DNA from: Xanthomonas citri pv. mangiferaeindicae
Lineage (GTDB): Bacteria; Pseudomonadota; Gammaproteobacteria; Xanthomonadales; Xanthomonadaceae
Direction: 5' to 3'
DNA: 64,000 bases
Assembly: GCA_002240395.1 (NCBI GenBank)
Contig: CP016836.1
Coordinates: 434,001-498,000, forward strand
Shown: positions 1 to 8,405 of the stretch, piece after piece
Numbering within the stretch: position 1 is the stretch's first letter
Layout: every line of letters starts with the position of its first letter
The notes under the pieces: generated by a model
Told to the model about the DNA's origin: nothing
The model's input: the letters and a program-made list of their open reading frames with translations, nothing else
The model's database searches: none
Position numbers and translations under genes: made by a program

Positions 1-221
1 TGCCGCCCTACGCACTCGTGGGCCTGAGCGGGCGCTACCGCATCACCGATCGGGTCAGCGTCACGCTGGGCGTCGACAACCTGCTCGACAAGCGCATCTT
101 CCGCCGCGGCAACGCCTCTGGCGTCAATCTCGGCACACCCAACGAGATCCAGGGGGCCGGCGCCTACACCTATAACGAACCTGGACGCGCCTGGTTCGTC
201 AGCACCAACATCGGGTTCTGA
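1..221 (+). CDS. TonB-dependent catecholate siderophore receptor, C-terminal end (FepA-like)
   Basis: Only the last ~72 codons of an open frame entering from the left edge are present. The visible end reads as the final beta-strands of an outer-membrane TonB-dependent receptor: GVDNLLDKRIFRRGNA, then GAGAYTYNEPGRAWFVS and a terminal Phe, as expected for Bam-recognised porin-fold proteins. The DNLxDKRxxRxGNA...GAGAYTYNEPGR pattern closely matches the end of E. coli FepA (ferric enterobactin receptor), as recalled. The next gene encodes a siderophore esterase, which supports a catecholate substrate. The plug and most of the barrel lie outside the window, so substrate assignment is by family resemblance. 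Confidence 0.85.
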   Translation, partial: PPYALVGLSGRYRITDRVSVTLGVDNLLDKRIFRRGNASGVNLGTPNEIQGAGAYTYNEPGRAWFVSTNIGF

Positions 222-228
222 GCTCTCG

Positions 229-1278
229 ATGCGCACGCCCATGCACACCCGCCGCCCCACCTCCCACCGCCCGATCCGCCTGGCGACGCTGGCCACAGCC
301 GCCGGCCTGCTGCTCGCGCTGCAGGCCGTGCCGTCGACCGCGGCCGCGCAGCAGCGCGACCCCACGCGTGCGATCGGTCAGACCGTCGCCGACCACGCCT
401 CGCCCCACTACGCCTTCGAACGCTTCGACATCGCCAGCCGCGACGGCCAGCGCACCTGGCGCGTGCACGTCGCAGTGCCGAAGACGCCGGCACCGGCCGC
501 CGGCTATCCGGCGCTGTGGATGCTCGACGGCAATGCCGCGCTGGTCGAATTCGACGATGCACTGCTGGCCGAACTCGCCGCCCAACCGGTGCCGCATGCG
601 CTGGTGTTCGTCGGCTACCCCAATGATCTGCGGATCGATTCGCAGGCGCGCACGCGCGACTACACCCCGTTCGAAGGCGAACGGCCGGTGCGCGGCGGCG
701 GCACGATCGTTGGCGGCGGCGGGGCCGACGCGATGCTCGAGACCCTCGAGCGCACGATCCGGCCCGAGGTCGCCCGCCGGGTGCAGACCGACCCGGCGCA
801 GCAGACGCTGTGGGGCCATTCGCTGGCCGGTCTGTTCGCGCTGCACACGCTGTACACGCGGACCGGCGCGTTCGATACCTACGCTGCCGGCAGTCCGTCG
901 CTGTGGTGGGGCGACGGCGCGCTTTTGGGCGCACCCGAGCAGCGGTTCGTGGCCAACAACGCCGGGCGCCGGGCGCGCGTGCTGATCGGACTGGGCGAAG
1001 GCGAGCGCACGCGGCAGGTCGCGCACCGCGACCTGTCGGATCCGCGTGTGCAGGTCCACCTGCGCCGCATCGAAGCCGCGCCGCCGGACGCGGCGCACAG
1101 GCTCGCCGAGCGCCTGTCCGGCGTCGACGGCCTGCAGGTCACCTATCGTGAGTTCCCCGAACTGACCCACGGCCCGATGTTCCGGGCCTCGCTGATGTGG
1201 ACGCTCCATGCCGTTGCCGGCATCGCCGACCACAGCGACACGCCGAGCCACGCCGATGGCGTGGACCCGGCACGATGA
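229..1278 (+). CDS. IroE-like periplasmic siderophore esterase (alpha/beta hydrolase)
   Basis: A 349-residue protein with an N-terminal signal region (hydrophobic run LATLATAAGLLLALQAVPS, then AAAQQ). It has the Esterase_put/IroE fold markers: YPALWMLDGNAAL near residue 95, GHSLAGLF (GxSxG nucleophile elbow) near residue 188, AGSPSLWWG, and the C-terminal His motif ELTHGPMF. Family members linearise trilactone catecholate siderophores such as enterobactin and salmochelin in the periplasm. It starts 7 bases after the receptor stop, so the two are probably co-transcribed. The ATG at 229 has no obvious ribosome binding site and the ATG at 241 is an alternative. Esterase class is well supported; the exact siderophore is inferred from the neighbour. 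Confidence 0.85.
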   Translation: MRTPMHTRRPTSHRPIRLATLATAAGLLLALQAVPSTAAAQQRDPTRAIGQTVADHASPHYAFERFDIASRDGQRTWRVHVAVPKTPAPAAGYPALWMLDGNAALVEFDDALLAELAAQPVPHALVFVGYPNDLRIDSQARTRDYTPFEGERPVRGGGTIVGGGGADAMLETLERTIRPEVARRVQTDPAQQTLWGHSLAGLFALHTLYTRTGAFDTYAAGSPSLWWGDGALLGAPEQRFVANNAGRRARVLIGLGEGERTRQVAHRDLSDPRVQVHLRRIEAAPPDAAHRLAERLSGVDGLQVTYREFPELTHGPMFRASLMWTLHAVAGIADHSDTPSHADGVDPAR

Positions 1279-1429
1279 TCCCGGCGCGGCCCAGGCCGCG
1301 CCCCGCCCGACCCGGACCCCGGCTTTGCCGGCGTCCGCCATCGCCACGACGTCCGACGTCCCAGCCACCGTGTTTCCCTTCTTCCGGCTGCACGTTCCGC
1401 CGGTTCTTTCAGCGCTCCAGGAGTCCGTC

Positions 1430-2803
1430 ATGACAACCTCGCCTTCCCGCCGCCTGCGGCTGGCCGCCCTCGCCCTTGCACTTTCGGCCGTGACCGGCCT
1501 CGCCGGCGCCCAGGTGTTCAGCCAGCCCGATACCGACTTCAAGGGCAACGTCCGCGCCGCCAGCCAGGTCGTGCTGCCGGGCAGCGAGGTCGAGCTCAAC
1601 GGCAGCGGCTTCAAGCCCGGCCAGCAGGTCACGCTGCAGCGCGGCGAGACCGTCCTCAACGCGCAGCCGTTCGTCGCCGACGCCCAGGGCGCCTTCAAGG
1701 GCCGGGTCGCGATTCCAGCCGATGCCGCCGTCGGCGTGCACCCGGTAGTCGTGCGCACCAGCGGCCCGGACGCGGCCTCGATCCTCGAGCTGAAGGTCTC
1801 GCAGCAGTTGCCGGTGTCGGGTGAAGCGCGCTTCGACGTGCGCAGCGCCAAGCTCGCGCCGGGCCTGTACCAGGTGGCCTACAGCGCGAAGAACGACGCC
1901 CTGTTCGTGACCAGCGCAGTCGGCCGCCCGCCGGTCACGGTGTCGGCGCTGCAGAAGGTCGACCCGCAGTCGCTGCAAGTCGTGGCGAGCGCCACGCCCG
2001 GCGCGGCACCGGCCGGCGGCGTCTTCGCCGTGTACGGCGTCGGCGTCGACGATGCCAACGGCAACGTCTGGGTCACCAACACCCGCCAGGACACGGTCGC
2101 CGTCTACCGCCAGTCCGACCTGTCGCTGGTCAAGCAGTTCCCGGTCGGCGCCGTACCGCACGCGCGCGACGTCGTCGTCGACACGCAGCGTGGCCGCGTC
2201 TACGCCACGGCATCGGGCGAGAACTTCATCTCGGTGTTCGACGCCAAGCGCCTGACCCAGCTCGACAACATCGTCATCGAGTCCGGCGTGCGCGGCGAAT
2301 CCTTCGCGCCGACCAGCCTCGATCTGGACATCGCGACCGGCAAGCTCTACACCGCGAGCATGTCCACGCCGGAAGCTGCGGTCATCGATACCGCCAACAA
2401 CACCGTGGACAAGGTGGTCCCGCTGGTCAATGCCCGCAGCGCGATCGGCGTGGCCTGGAATCCGGTCGGCCAGCGCCTGCTGGTGGTGTCGCAGGGCAGC
2501 GACAACCTGCTCATCGTCGACCCGCAGACCGGCACGATCGACCATGACGTCTACGTCGGCGCCGGCGCGTTGAACGTGTCCTACGAGCCGAGCCAGCGCC
2601 TGGCCTACGTCGTCAATCGCGGCGCCGACACGATCACCGTGGTCGACGACAACGGCCAGGTCGTGGCGAACTTCGACGGCGGCAGCTTCCCCAACCACGT
2701 CAGCAAGGGCGCCGACGGCGTCGTCTACTCGGTGAACAAGGCGCGCGGCGCCGAAGACCCCAAGGGCGACCACATCCGCCGGATCGCGCCCAAGGCTCGC
2801 TGA
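1430..2803 (+). CDS. YncE-like secreted beta-propeller protein
   Basis: A 457-residue protein. The ATG at 1430 is preceded by CCAGGAG and followed by a clean signal peptide (RRLRLAALALALSAVTGLAGA), so it is preferred over upstream in-frame codons. Residues ~30-125 form an all-beta N-terminal domain (LPGSEVELNGSGFKPGQQVTL). The rest is a repeated beta-propeller with YNWT-type blades such as VYGVGVDDANGNVWVTN, ARDVVVDTQRGRVYAT and VNRGADTITVVD. E. coli YncE is a periplasmic propeller of the Fur regulon whose function is unsettled. Sitting between siderophore genes and an iron ABC importer fits an iron-related role, but that is inference. No Fur box was recognised in the 151 bases upstream. Confidence 0.75.
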   Translation: MTTSPSRRLRLAALALALSAVTGLAGAQVFSQPDTDFKGNVRAASQVVLPGSEVELNGSGFKPGQQVTLQRGETVLNAQPFVADAQGAFKGRVAIPADAAVGVHPVVVRTSGPDAASILELKVSQQLPVSGEARFDVRSAKLAPGLYQVAYSAKNDALFVTSAVGRPPVTVSALQKVDPQSLQVVASATPGAAPAGGVFAVYGVGVDDANGNVWVTNTRQDTVAVYRQSDLSLVKQFPVGAVPHARDVVVDTQRGRVYATASGENFISVFDAKRLTQLDNIVIESGVRGESFAPTSLDLDIATGKLYTASMSTPEAAVIDTANNTVDKVVPLVNARSAIGVAWNPVGQRLLVVSQGSDNLLIVDPQTGTIDHDVYVGAGALNVSYEPSQRLAYVVNRGADTITVVDDNGQVVANFDGGSFPNHVSKGADGVVYSVNKARGAEDPKGDHIRRIAPKAR

Positions 2804-2829
2804 TCGCGCCGGCGGCGTGCCGAGACCGG

Positions 2830-2857
2830 TGCCCGCGCCACTTCGGTGGCGTGGGCA
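2830..2857 (+). terminator. UUCG-capped hairpin after the YncE-like gene
   Basis: A 12-bp stem (TGCCCGCGCCAC / GTGGCGTGGGCA, one G-U wobble in RNA) closed by a TTCG tetraloop, 27 bases after the stop codon. It lacks a T-tract, so termination may need Rho, or the hairpin may only stabilise the 3' end. It separates the esterase/YncE transcript from the ABC importer. Confidence 0.5.
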
Positions 2858-2896
2858 GCGCACGCGGCGCGCGGCCGCCCGATGGGCGATACCGGC

Positions 2897-2902
2897 TAAA
2901 AT
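2897..2902 (+). promoter_or_regulatory. Putative -10 box for the hmuTUV-like operon
   Basis: TAAAAT lies 69 bases upstream of the hmuT-like ATG. No convincing -35 is present 16-18 bases upstream. If used, transcription would start near 2909, immediately before a strong hairpin. Confidence 0.4.
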
Positions 2903-2910
2903 CCATATCC

Positions 2911-2938
2911 GCAGCGGCCGGCCCCGTCCGGCCGCTGC
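2911..2938 (+). other. Strong leader hairpin upstream of the ABC importer operon
   Basis: Perfect 11-bp inverted repeat (GCAGCGGCCGG, 6-base loop, CCGGCCGCTGC) between the putative -10 box and the start codon. No T-run follows, so it is not a typical intrinsic terminator. It may protect the 5' end of the mRNA or affect translation of the downstream gene. Confidence 0.45.
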
Positions 2939-2970
2939 GTCTTCAACCGATTCGACAAGGTGACAGCCCG

Positions 2971-4029
2971 ATGGTCCAGCGCGTCACGATCCGCCATGCG
3001 GCCCTGCTCGCCGCCAGTCTGGCCTGTGCCCTCGCAGGCTGCGCCCGCAACGGCGACGACGGCGCCGCCTCCCCGCAGGCCGCCACCGACGTCGCGGACA
3101 CGGCACTGCCCGACGGCTGGCGCCGCGTCGCCGGCACCGACATTCCGCAGGTGCCGCGTTCGACCCAGGACCTGCCGGCGACCGTTCGCTCCGACGACGG
3201 CGTCGAGGTCACCATCACCGACACCAGCCGCACGATCGTCGGCAACGACGACATCGTCATGGTCATGGACGCGCTCGGCCTGTCGGACCAGGTGTTCGCC
3301 GCGCCGGTCAACAGCGTCACCGAAACCGGGCGCAAGGCGCCGCACCATTTCCTGTTCAACCGCACCACCGGCATCGAGGGCGTGCTGAGCCTCGACGGCA
3401 CCTTGTTCGTCGGCAACAGCCTGCGCCGGCACGGCAAGCTCGCCCAGCCGCTGCGCGATGCCGGCCACGCGATGATCATCGTCGACGAACTGCAGCCGGC
3501 GCCGGACAAGGTCCGCAAGATCGCCGCCGCATTCGGCCATGCCGATGAGGGCGAACACCTGGCCGCGCGCGTGCAGGCCCAGCTCGACGAGGCCGCCGGC
3601 ATCGCCGCGCGCCACACCCGCCGCCCGCGGGTGATCCATGTCTCGGCCACCGGCGGCGGGGGCGCGCCCACTGTCGGTGGCGCCGACACGGCGGCGGCCG
3701 AAGTCATCCGCCTGGCCGGCGGCATCAACGTCGGCGATGAGGCCCGCGTGGCCAACTACTCGCAGCTGAGCAACGAAGGCATCATCGCCGCCGACCCGGA
3801 CGTGATCCTGGTCAGCGAGGACGACCTGCGCGTGTTCGGCGGACCCGACGGCCTGTGGAAGGCCTACCCGACCCTGCGGCAGACGCCGGCGGGCATCGCC
3901 AACCGCGTCTGGGTGATGCCCGACCTGCAGCTCAAGGCGACCAGCGTCGCCAGCGGCACCGGCGCGCTGGCGTTGGCGACCGCGCTGGCCGAACTGGCCG
4001 CCGAGCTCGACGCCCAGCCCGGCGCATGA
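2971..4029 (+). CDS. hmuT: Heme/siderophore ABC transporter, substrate-binding lipoprotein (HmuT-like)
   Basis: A 352-residue protein. Starting at ATG 2971 gives a lipoprotein signal (LLAASLACALAGC, lipobox LAGC) that upstream starts would bury. The mature protein has the class III periplasmic-binding layout: an N-terminal lobe (IVGNDDIVMVMDALGLSDQV), a helical linker (residues ~190-220) and a C-terminal lobe ending with EGIIAADPDVILVSEDDL. It binds the iron ligand and docks on the permease. The stop overlaps the permease start (ATGA), indicating translational coupling. HmuT-type proteins usually carry heme, but next to a FepA-like receptor and esterase the ligand might be a ferric catecholate or its hydrolysis product. 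Confidence 0.8.
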   Translation: MVQRVTIRHAALLAASLACALAGCARNGDDGAASPQAATDVADTALPDGWRRVAGTDIPQVPRSTQDLPATVRSDDGVEVTITDTSRTIVGNDDIVMVMDALGLSDQVFAAPVNSVTETGRKAPHHFLFNRTTGIEGVLSLDGTLFVGNSLRRHGKLAQPLRDAGHAMIIVDELQPAPDKVRKIAAAFGHADEGEHLAARVQAQLDEAAGIAARHTRRPRVIHVSATGGGGAPTVGGADTAAAEVIRLAGGINVGDEARVANYSQLSNEGIIAADPDVILVSEDDLRVFGGPDGLWKAYPTLRQTPAGIANRVWVMPDLQLKATSVASGTGALALATALAELAAELDAQPGA

Positions 4030-5096
4030 GTGCCGAGGGCCGCGCGACGCCGCGGCGCACCGGCCAGGTCAGGCGGCCGCCCGGCGGCCTGTTGTTCGTC
4101 GGCATGCTCGCGCTGCTGGCGCTGGTGATCGTGCTGTCGTTCGGTGTCGGCCCGCTGCGGATCCCGCCGGGCGATGTGATGCACGTGATCGCCCACCAGT
4201 TGGGCCTGGCCGATGCCGGCACATTGACCCAACGCGACATCTCGGTGGTCTGGAACCTGCGCGTGCCGCGCGCGCTGCTGGCAGTCATTGTCGGCGCCTC
4301 GCTGGCCATGGCCGGTGCGGGCCTGCAGGGCCTGTTCGGCAACCCGCTGGCCGACCCGGGCATCGTGGGCGTGACCCACGGCGCGGCGCTCGGCGCAGTG
4401 GCGGCAATCGTGCTCGGCGCCACCGTGTTCGGCGCCTGGACGATTCCGGTCGCCGCATTCGTCGGCGGCGCGGCGACGACCACGTTGATCTATCTGCTCG
4501 CCCGCCCCGATCGCGGCGGCGGCACCGCGACGTTGCTGCTGGTGGGCATCGCGATCGCCGCGGGCTGCTCGGCGGCGATCGGGTTCTTCACCTATATCGC
4601 GCGCAGCGACGAACTGCAGTCGCTGGTGTTCTGGCAGATGGGTTCGCTGGCGATGGCCGACTGGGGCGACCTGCTGGCCGCGGTGCCGGCGTTTGCGATC
4701 GGCGCGATCGCACTGACGCGCCTGGCGACGCCGCTGGACATGCTCGCGCTGGGCGAACGCCAGGCCCAGCACATCGGCCTGGACGTGCGTCGCACGCGCG
4801 CACTGCTGGTCGCGGTCTGCGCGCTGCTGGTCGGCTCGGCGGTCGCATTCGCCGGCGTGGTCGGCTTCGTCGGTCTGGTCGTGCCGCATTTCGTGCGCCT
4901 GCTCGCCGGCCCCGGCCATCGCTGGTTGCTGCCGTTGTCGGGCGCGACCGGCGGCCTGCTGGTGGTGCTGGCCGATACCGCCGCACGCAGCCTCGATCCG
5001 CCGTCGGAAATCCCGCTAGGCCTGTTCTCCGCCGCGCTCGGCGCGCCGTTCTTCCTGTGGCTGGTACTGCGCGGCCGCAAGCGGGGCGGCGCGTGA
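4026..5096 (+). CDS. hmuU: FecCD-family iron/heme ABC permease (HmuU-like)
   Basis: A 356-residue polytopic inner-membrane protein with about ten hydrophobic segments. Family motifs include VWNLRVPRALLAVIVGASLAMAG near residue 80, GLFGNPLADPGIVGVTHGA, and the conserved FAGVVGFVGLVVPHFVRLL near residue 280 that contacts the ATPase. The start at 4026 overlaps the hmuT-like stop; the long N-terminal extension available in the same frame runs inside hmuT and is rejected. It forms the homodimeric pore of the importer. The hmuV-like gene begins within its stop codon. Confidence 0.87.
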   Translation: MSAEGRATPRRTGQVRRPPGGLLFVGMLALLALVIVLSFGVGPLRIPPGDVMHVIAHQLGLADAGTLTQRDISVVWNLRVPRALLAVIVGASLAMAGAGLQGLFGNPLADPGIVGVTHGAALGAVAAIVLGATVFGAWTIPVAAFVGGAATTTLIYLLARPDRGGGTATLLLVGIAIAAGCSAAIGFFTYIARSDELQSLVFWQMGSLAMADWGDLLAAVPAFAIGAIALTRLATPLDMLALGERQAQHIGLDVRRTRALLVAVCALLVGSAVAFAGVVGFVGLVVPHFVRLLAGPGHRWLLPLSGATGGLLVVLADTAARSLDPPSEIPLGLFSAALGAPFFLWLVLRGRKRGGA

Positions 5097-5881
5097 GCAC
5101 GGTCGATGCCGTCCAGGACGTGTTGGCGATCGAGCGCGCGAGCGTGCGCATCGACGGCCGCGCGATCCTCGACGACGTCGATCTGCGCTTCGCGCGCGGC
5201 ACGCTGACCGCGCTCGTCGGCCCCAATGGCGCCGGCAAGTCGACCCTGCTGGCCGTGGCCTCCGGCGACCTGGTTCCGGCAACGGGCCACGTCCGGTTCG
5301 CGGGCGCACCGCTGCGCGACTGGAAGGCACGCGCGCTGGCGCGCGAGCGCAGCGTGCTGCCGCAGGACCACGCGGTGCGCTTCGCCTTCAGCGTGCGCGA
5401 GGTCGTCGCGATGGGCCGTCTGCCGCACCCGCCGGCCCCGGCGCAGGACACCCGCATCGCCGAGGCGGCGATGGCGACGGCCGATATCGTCCACCTCGCC
5501 GGCCGTGACGTGCAGACACTCTCGGGCGGCGAAGCCTCGCGTACCGCATTCGCGCGCGTCCTCGCGCAGACCACGCCGGTGGTGTTCCTGGACGAGCCCA
5601 CCGCCGCACTCGACCTGCAGCATCAGGAGGCGGTGCTACGGACCGCCCGTCAGTTGGCCGACGACGGCGCCTGCGTGATCGTCGTGCTGCACGACCTCAA
5701 CCTCGCCGCCGGTCATGCCGACCGCATCGTCATGCTGCAGCACGGCCGCGTCGCCGCCGATGGCAGCCCGCGCGAGGTGCTGACCCGCGAGACCATCGAG
5801 CGGGTGTACCGGCAGCCGGTGCTGGTGCTCGAGCACCCGACCCGCGGCGTGCCGCTGGTGGTCAGCGACGATCCCAGATGA
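5093..5881 (+). CDS. hmuV: Heme/siderophore ABC transporter ATPase (HmuV-like)
   Basis: A 262-residue ATPase starting at GTG 5093, which overlaps the permease stop (GTGA). Walker A is GPNGAGKST (residues ~43-51), followed by the family Q-loop region SVLPQDHAVRFAFSVREVVAMGR, signature LSGGEASRT, Walker B VVFLDEPTAALD, and H-loop VLHDLNLAAGHADRI. The VLPQ...FSVREVVAMGR segment is characteristic of hemin/ferric-siderophore importers. It powers uptake through the adjacent permease. Its stop overlaps the next gene (ATGA). Confidence 0.87.
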   Translation: MSTVDAVQDVLAIERASVRIDGRAILDDVDLRFARGTLTALVGPNGAGKSTLLAVASGDLVPATGHVRFAGAPLRDWKARALARERSVLPQDHAVRFAFSVREVVAMGRLPHPPAPAQDTRIAEAAMATADIVHLAGRDVQTLSGGEASRTAFARVLAQTTPVVFLDEPTAALDLQHQEAVLRTARQLADDGACVIVVLHDLNLAAGHADRIVMLQHGRVAADGSPREVLTRETIERVYRQPVLVLEHPTRGVPLVVSDDPR

Positions 5882-6363
5882 GCCGCGGCCTCGGGTCCTG
5901 GAAACGCACGTTGGCGGCCGCCGCGATCGCGCCGGTGTGGACAGCCGCTTTCGCGATCGCCTACGTCCGGGTGTCCTTTCCGATCACCGACGCGATCCTT
6001 TCCGAGCTCAGCCGCGGCCAGCGGCTGGCGCTCGGCGCCGCCATTGGACTTTCGCTCGGCTACGTCGCGATGTTGTTGATCGGGCTACCGGTCCACGCGG
6101 CGCTGCGCAGGCTCGAGCGCAGCACGCTGTCGTCCTACGTGGTGGCGTGGTCCGTCATGGCGCTGGTGCTGTGGGCAGTCATCCACATCGCCGGCTTCCT
6201 CGGCTACGGCTGGGACTACGCGATCGCCTACCTGTTCCAGACCCTCGTCGAGCGACCGGTGGTGCCGCTGTCGCTCGGCCTGTGCTGGGTGCTGGTGGCC
6301 GCCAGTTTCTGGGCGGTGGCGCGGCCCGACCGCAGCGCGCGGGCGCCGTCGTCGCGTGACTGA
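5878..6363 (+). CDS. Unknown four-helix inner-membrane protein in the iron operon
   Basis: A 161-residue protein of no recognised family. Four hydrophobic segments are visible (roughly residues 12-32, 48-72, 86-110 and 130-150). The N-terminus is positively charged (MSRGLGSWKR) and the tail is basic and hydrophilic. Translational coupling to the ATPase through an ATGA overlap makes it the last gene of the importer operon. It could be an accessory membrane subunit, but no motif shows a function. Confidence 0.55.
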   Translation: MSRGLGSWKRTLAAAAIAPVWTAAFAIAYVRVSFPITDAILSELSRGQRLALGAAIGLSLGYVAMLLIGLPVHAALRRLERSTLSSYVVAWSVMALVLWAVIHIAGFLGYGWDYAIAYLFQTLVERPVVPLSLGLCWVLVAASFWAVARPDRSARAPSSRD

Positions 6364-6369
6364 CGGCGT

Positions 6370-6390
6370 GCGGCGCGCCGGACGCGCCGC
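6370..6390. terminator. GC-rich hairpin between convergent genes
   Basis: GCGGCGCG, 5-base loop, CGCGCCGC between the stop of the membrane protein and the convergent stop of purK. There is no T-tract on either side; it may act as a bidirectional, inefficient terminator. Confidence 0.35.
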
Positions 6391-6422
6391 CTCATCGCCC
6401 TAAGTACCCGAGAGCGCGGAGA

Positions 6423-7577
6423 TCACACGGCGGTGGGAGCGCCCAGCCGCGCGACGACCGGCGCGACTTGCGATTGCCGGCCCAGCGCCTCGCCCAGGGT
6501 CGTCAGGCGCTGGGCCAGCGTCTGCGTATCGTCGGCGCGGACGGTCGCATGGCCGACCTTGCGGCCCTCGCGCGGCTGCTTGCCGTAGTCGTGCCAGTGC
6601 ACGCCGGGCACGGCCAGCGCGGCGGCGGCGTCGGGCATCGCACCGAGCCAGTTGAGCATGCACGACACGCCACGCGGCGCGGTCTCGCCCAGCGGCAGGC
6701 CGAGCACGGCGCGCAGGTGGTTCTCGAACTGCGAGGTCTCGGCGCCTTCGATCGTCCAGTGCCCGGAGTTGTGCACACGCGGCGCGAGCTCGTTGGCGAG
6801 CAGCTCGTCGCCGCGGCAGAACAGTTCCAGCGCGAACACGCCGACGTAGTCCAGCCGCTCGGCGATCGCGCGCGCATGCGCGGTCGCGGTGCGCACCGTC
6901 TCCGCATCGGCAACCGCCGGCGCCAGGCTGGTCGACAGCACGCCATCGACGTGGCGGTTCTCGGTCAGCGGCCAGGTGCGGAACGTGCCGTCGCGCCCGC
7001 GTACCGCGACCACGCTGAGCTCGCGCTCGAACGCGACGAAGCCCTCGAGAATCAGGCCGGTCGCCTGCGCCTGCGCGCCGAGCGCGTCCCAGGCGGCGTC
7101 GATGTCGGCCGTCTCGCGGATCCGGAACTGGCCCTTGCCGTCGTAGCCCAACCGCCGCGTCTTGAGGATGCAGGGCATGCCCAGGCGCGCGACCGCGGCG
7201 TCGAGATCGGCGCGGGTGACGATATCGGCGAAATCCGGCACTGGGATGCCGAGCTCGCGAAACAGCGTCTTCTCGGCCAACCGGTCCTGGCTCAGCGCCA
7301 GCGCATCGGGATTGGGAAACACCGGCACGTCGGCGGCGAGCCGGCGCGCGCCGTCGGCGGGCACGTTCTCGAAATCGAACGTCGCCACGTCCACCCGCGC
7401 GGCCAGATCGGCCAATGCTGCCGGATCGGCGTAGTCGCCCAGCAGCAGCGGTGCACATTGGCCAGCGCAGGCGTCGGCGGCGCCGTCGAGCACGAGGAAA
7501 TTCAGTCCCAACGGATGACCCGCCAAGGCCAGCATGCGCGCCAACTGGCCGCCGCCCAGAATCCCGACCGTCGTCAT
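6423..7577 (-). CDS. purK: N5-carboxyaminoimidazole ribonucleotide synthase
   Basis: A 384-residue ATP-grasp enzyme converting AIR, ATP and bicarbonate to N5-CAIR in purine synthesis. The start MTTVGILGGGQLARMLALAG is the typical N-terminal nucleotide-fold motif and fixes the ATG at 7577. Further motifs are TRRLGYDGKGQF, FVAFERELSVVAVRG, and ELAPRVHNSGHWTIEGAETSQFENHLRAVLGLPLG, split here as seen along residues ~265-310. It lies 31 bases downstream of purE in the same direction, forming the usual purEK pair. Confidence 0.95.
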   Translation of the reverse strand: MTTVGILGGGQLARMLALAGHPLGLNFLVLDGAADACAGQCAPLLLGDYADPAALADLAARVDVATFDFENVPADGARRLAADVPVFPNPDALALSQDRLAEKTLFRELGIPVPDFADIVTRADLDAAVARLGMPCILKTRRLGYDGKGQFRIRETADIDAAWDALGAQAQATGLILEGFVAFERELSVVAVRGRDGTFRTWPLTENRHVDGVLSTSLAPAVADAETVRTATAHARAIAERLDYVGVFALELFCRGDELLANELAPRVHNSGHWTIEGAETSQFENHLRAVLGLPLGETAPRGVSCMLNWLGAMPDAAAALAVPGVHWHDYGKQPREGRKVGHATVRADDTQTLAQRLTTLGEALGRQSQVAPVVARLGAPTAV

Positions 7578-7608
7578 GCCTGCGCGTGCTCCGTTGCTGC
7601 GACCGCGC

Positions 7609-8163
7609 TCATCGACGCGGATCGTCATTGGCGGCGACCTCTTCGGTCTGCCGCTGCCGGAAGGCGTCCAACGCGTGCGCGACCGCCGCGTCGTCGGCGG
7701 CCAGCATCGCCGCGGCGAACAGCGCGGCGTTGGCCGCGCCGGCATTGCCGATCGCGAACGTCGCGACCGGGACCCCGGCCGGCATCTGCACGATCGACAG
7801 CAATGAATCGAGCCCGTTGAAGGCCTTGGACTGCACCGGAACCCCGAGCACCGGCACCGCGGTCTTGGCGGCCAGCATGCCCGGCAGGTGCGCAGCGCCG
7901 CCGGCGCCGGCAATGATCGCGCGCAGGCCGCGCGTGCGCGCCGACGCCGCGTAGTCGAACAGCACATCCGGCGTGCGATGCGCGGAGACGACGCGGACCT
8001 CGTGCGGCACGCCGAGCTGCTCGAGTTTCTGCGCGGCGTGCTGCATCGTCTCCCAGTCCGAGCGCGAGCCCATCACGATGCCCACGACCGGCGCTCTGCC
8101 GGTCGCGGCCCGGTCGCCTGACGCGGCGCTGGCGGACGTGCTGCTGTGGTCGTTGGCTGACAT
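7609..8163 (-). CDS. purE: N5-carboxyaminoimidazole ribonucleotide mutase
   Basis: A 184-residue class I PurE that converts N5-CAIR to CAIR. Motifs are MGSRSDWETM, the active-site SAHRTPD, and AGAGGAAHLPGM. The chosen ATG at 8163 gives a ~28-residue Ser/Ala-rich tail before the core (PVVGIVMG), which is longer than in compact PurE proteins, but no better start is present. An upstream in-frame extension would run through a palindromic repeat (8261-8311) and is rejected. First gene of purEK. Confidence 0.94.
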   Translation of the reverse strand: MSANDHSSTSASAASGDRAATGRAPVVGIVMGSRSDWETMQHAAQKLEQLGVPHEVRVVSAHRTPDVLFDYAASARTRGLRAIIAGAGGAAHLPGMLAAKTAVPVLGVPVQSKAFNGLDSLLSIVQMPAGVPVATFAIGNAGAANAALFAAAMLAADDAAVAHALDAFRQRQTEEVAANDDPRR

Positions 8164-8260
8164 TGCGCGGGCTCCGGCCTCAAACCGGCATTTTAGAGGT
8201 TCTTGTCCATATGCGGGAATGGCGCACCATCTCGGATGGACAGCCGCCCGCAAGGCGCGC

Positions 8261-8311
8261 AAACCGGGGTCAGAGTGCAATTTCGCAAAGCGAAATCGCA
8301 CTCTGACCCCG
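8261..8311. repeat. GGGGTCAGAGTGCA palindromic repeat, copy 1
   Basis: AAACCGGGGTCAGAGTGCAA begins at 8261. An inverted repeat spans 8265-8311: a 14-bp arm CGGGGTCAGAGTGC, one mismatch, a 7-bp inner arm ATTTCGC, an AAA loop, then the reverse complement. It lies between divergent purE and the Trm112-like gene. Three related copies occur at 27775, 32166 and 33671. Confidence 0.85.
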
Positions 8312-8405
8312 ATGCCCGCCCACAGGCACAGTGCGTGGTGCTCCGGCGTCGGCGATGCGAGGTGGTACGCTTCCGCGATTCCTGTGAACGCCCGGACCCC
8401 GCCCC

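Noticed and set aside
1279..1429. Possible Fur box in the iron module
   Set aside because: No AT-rich 19-bp inverted repeat resembling a Fur box was found here or in the gap before the importer.
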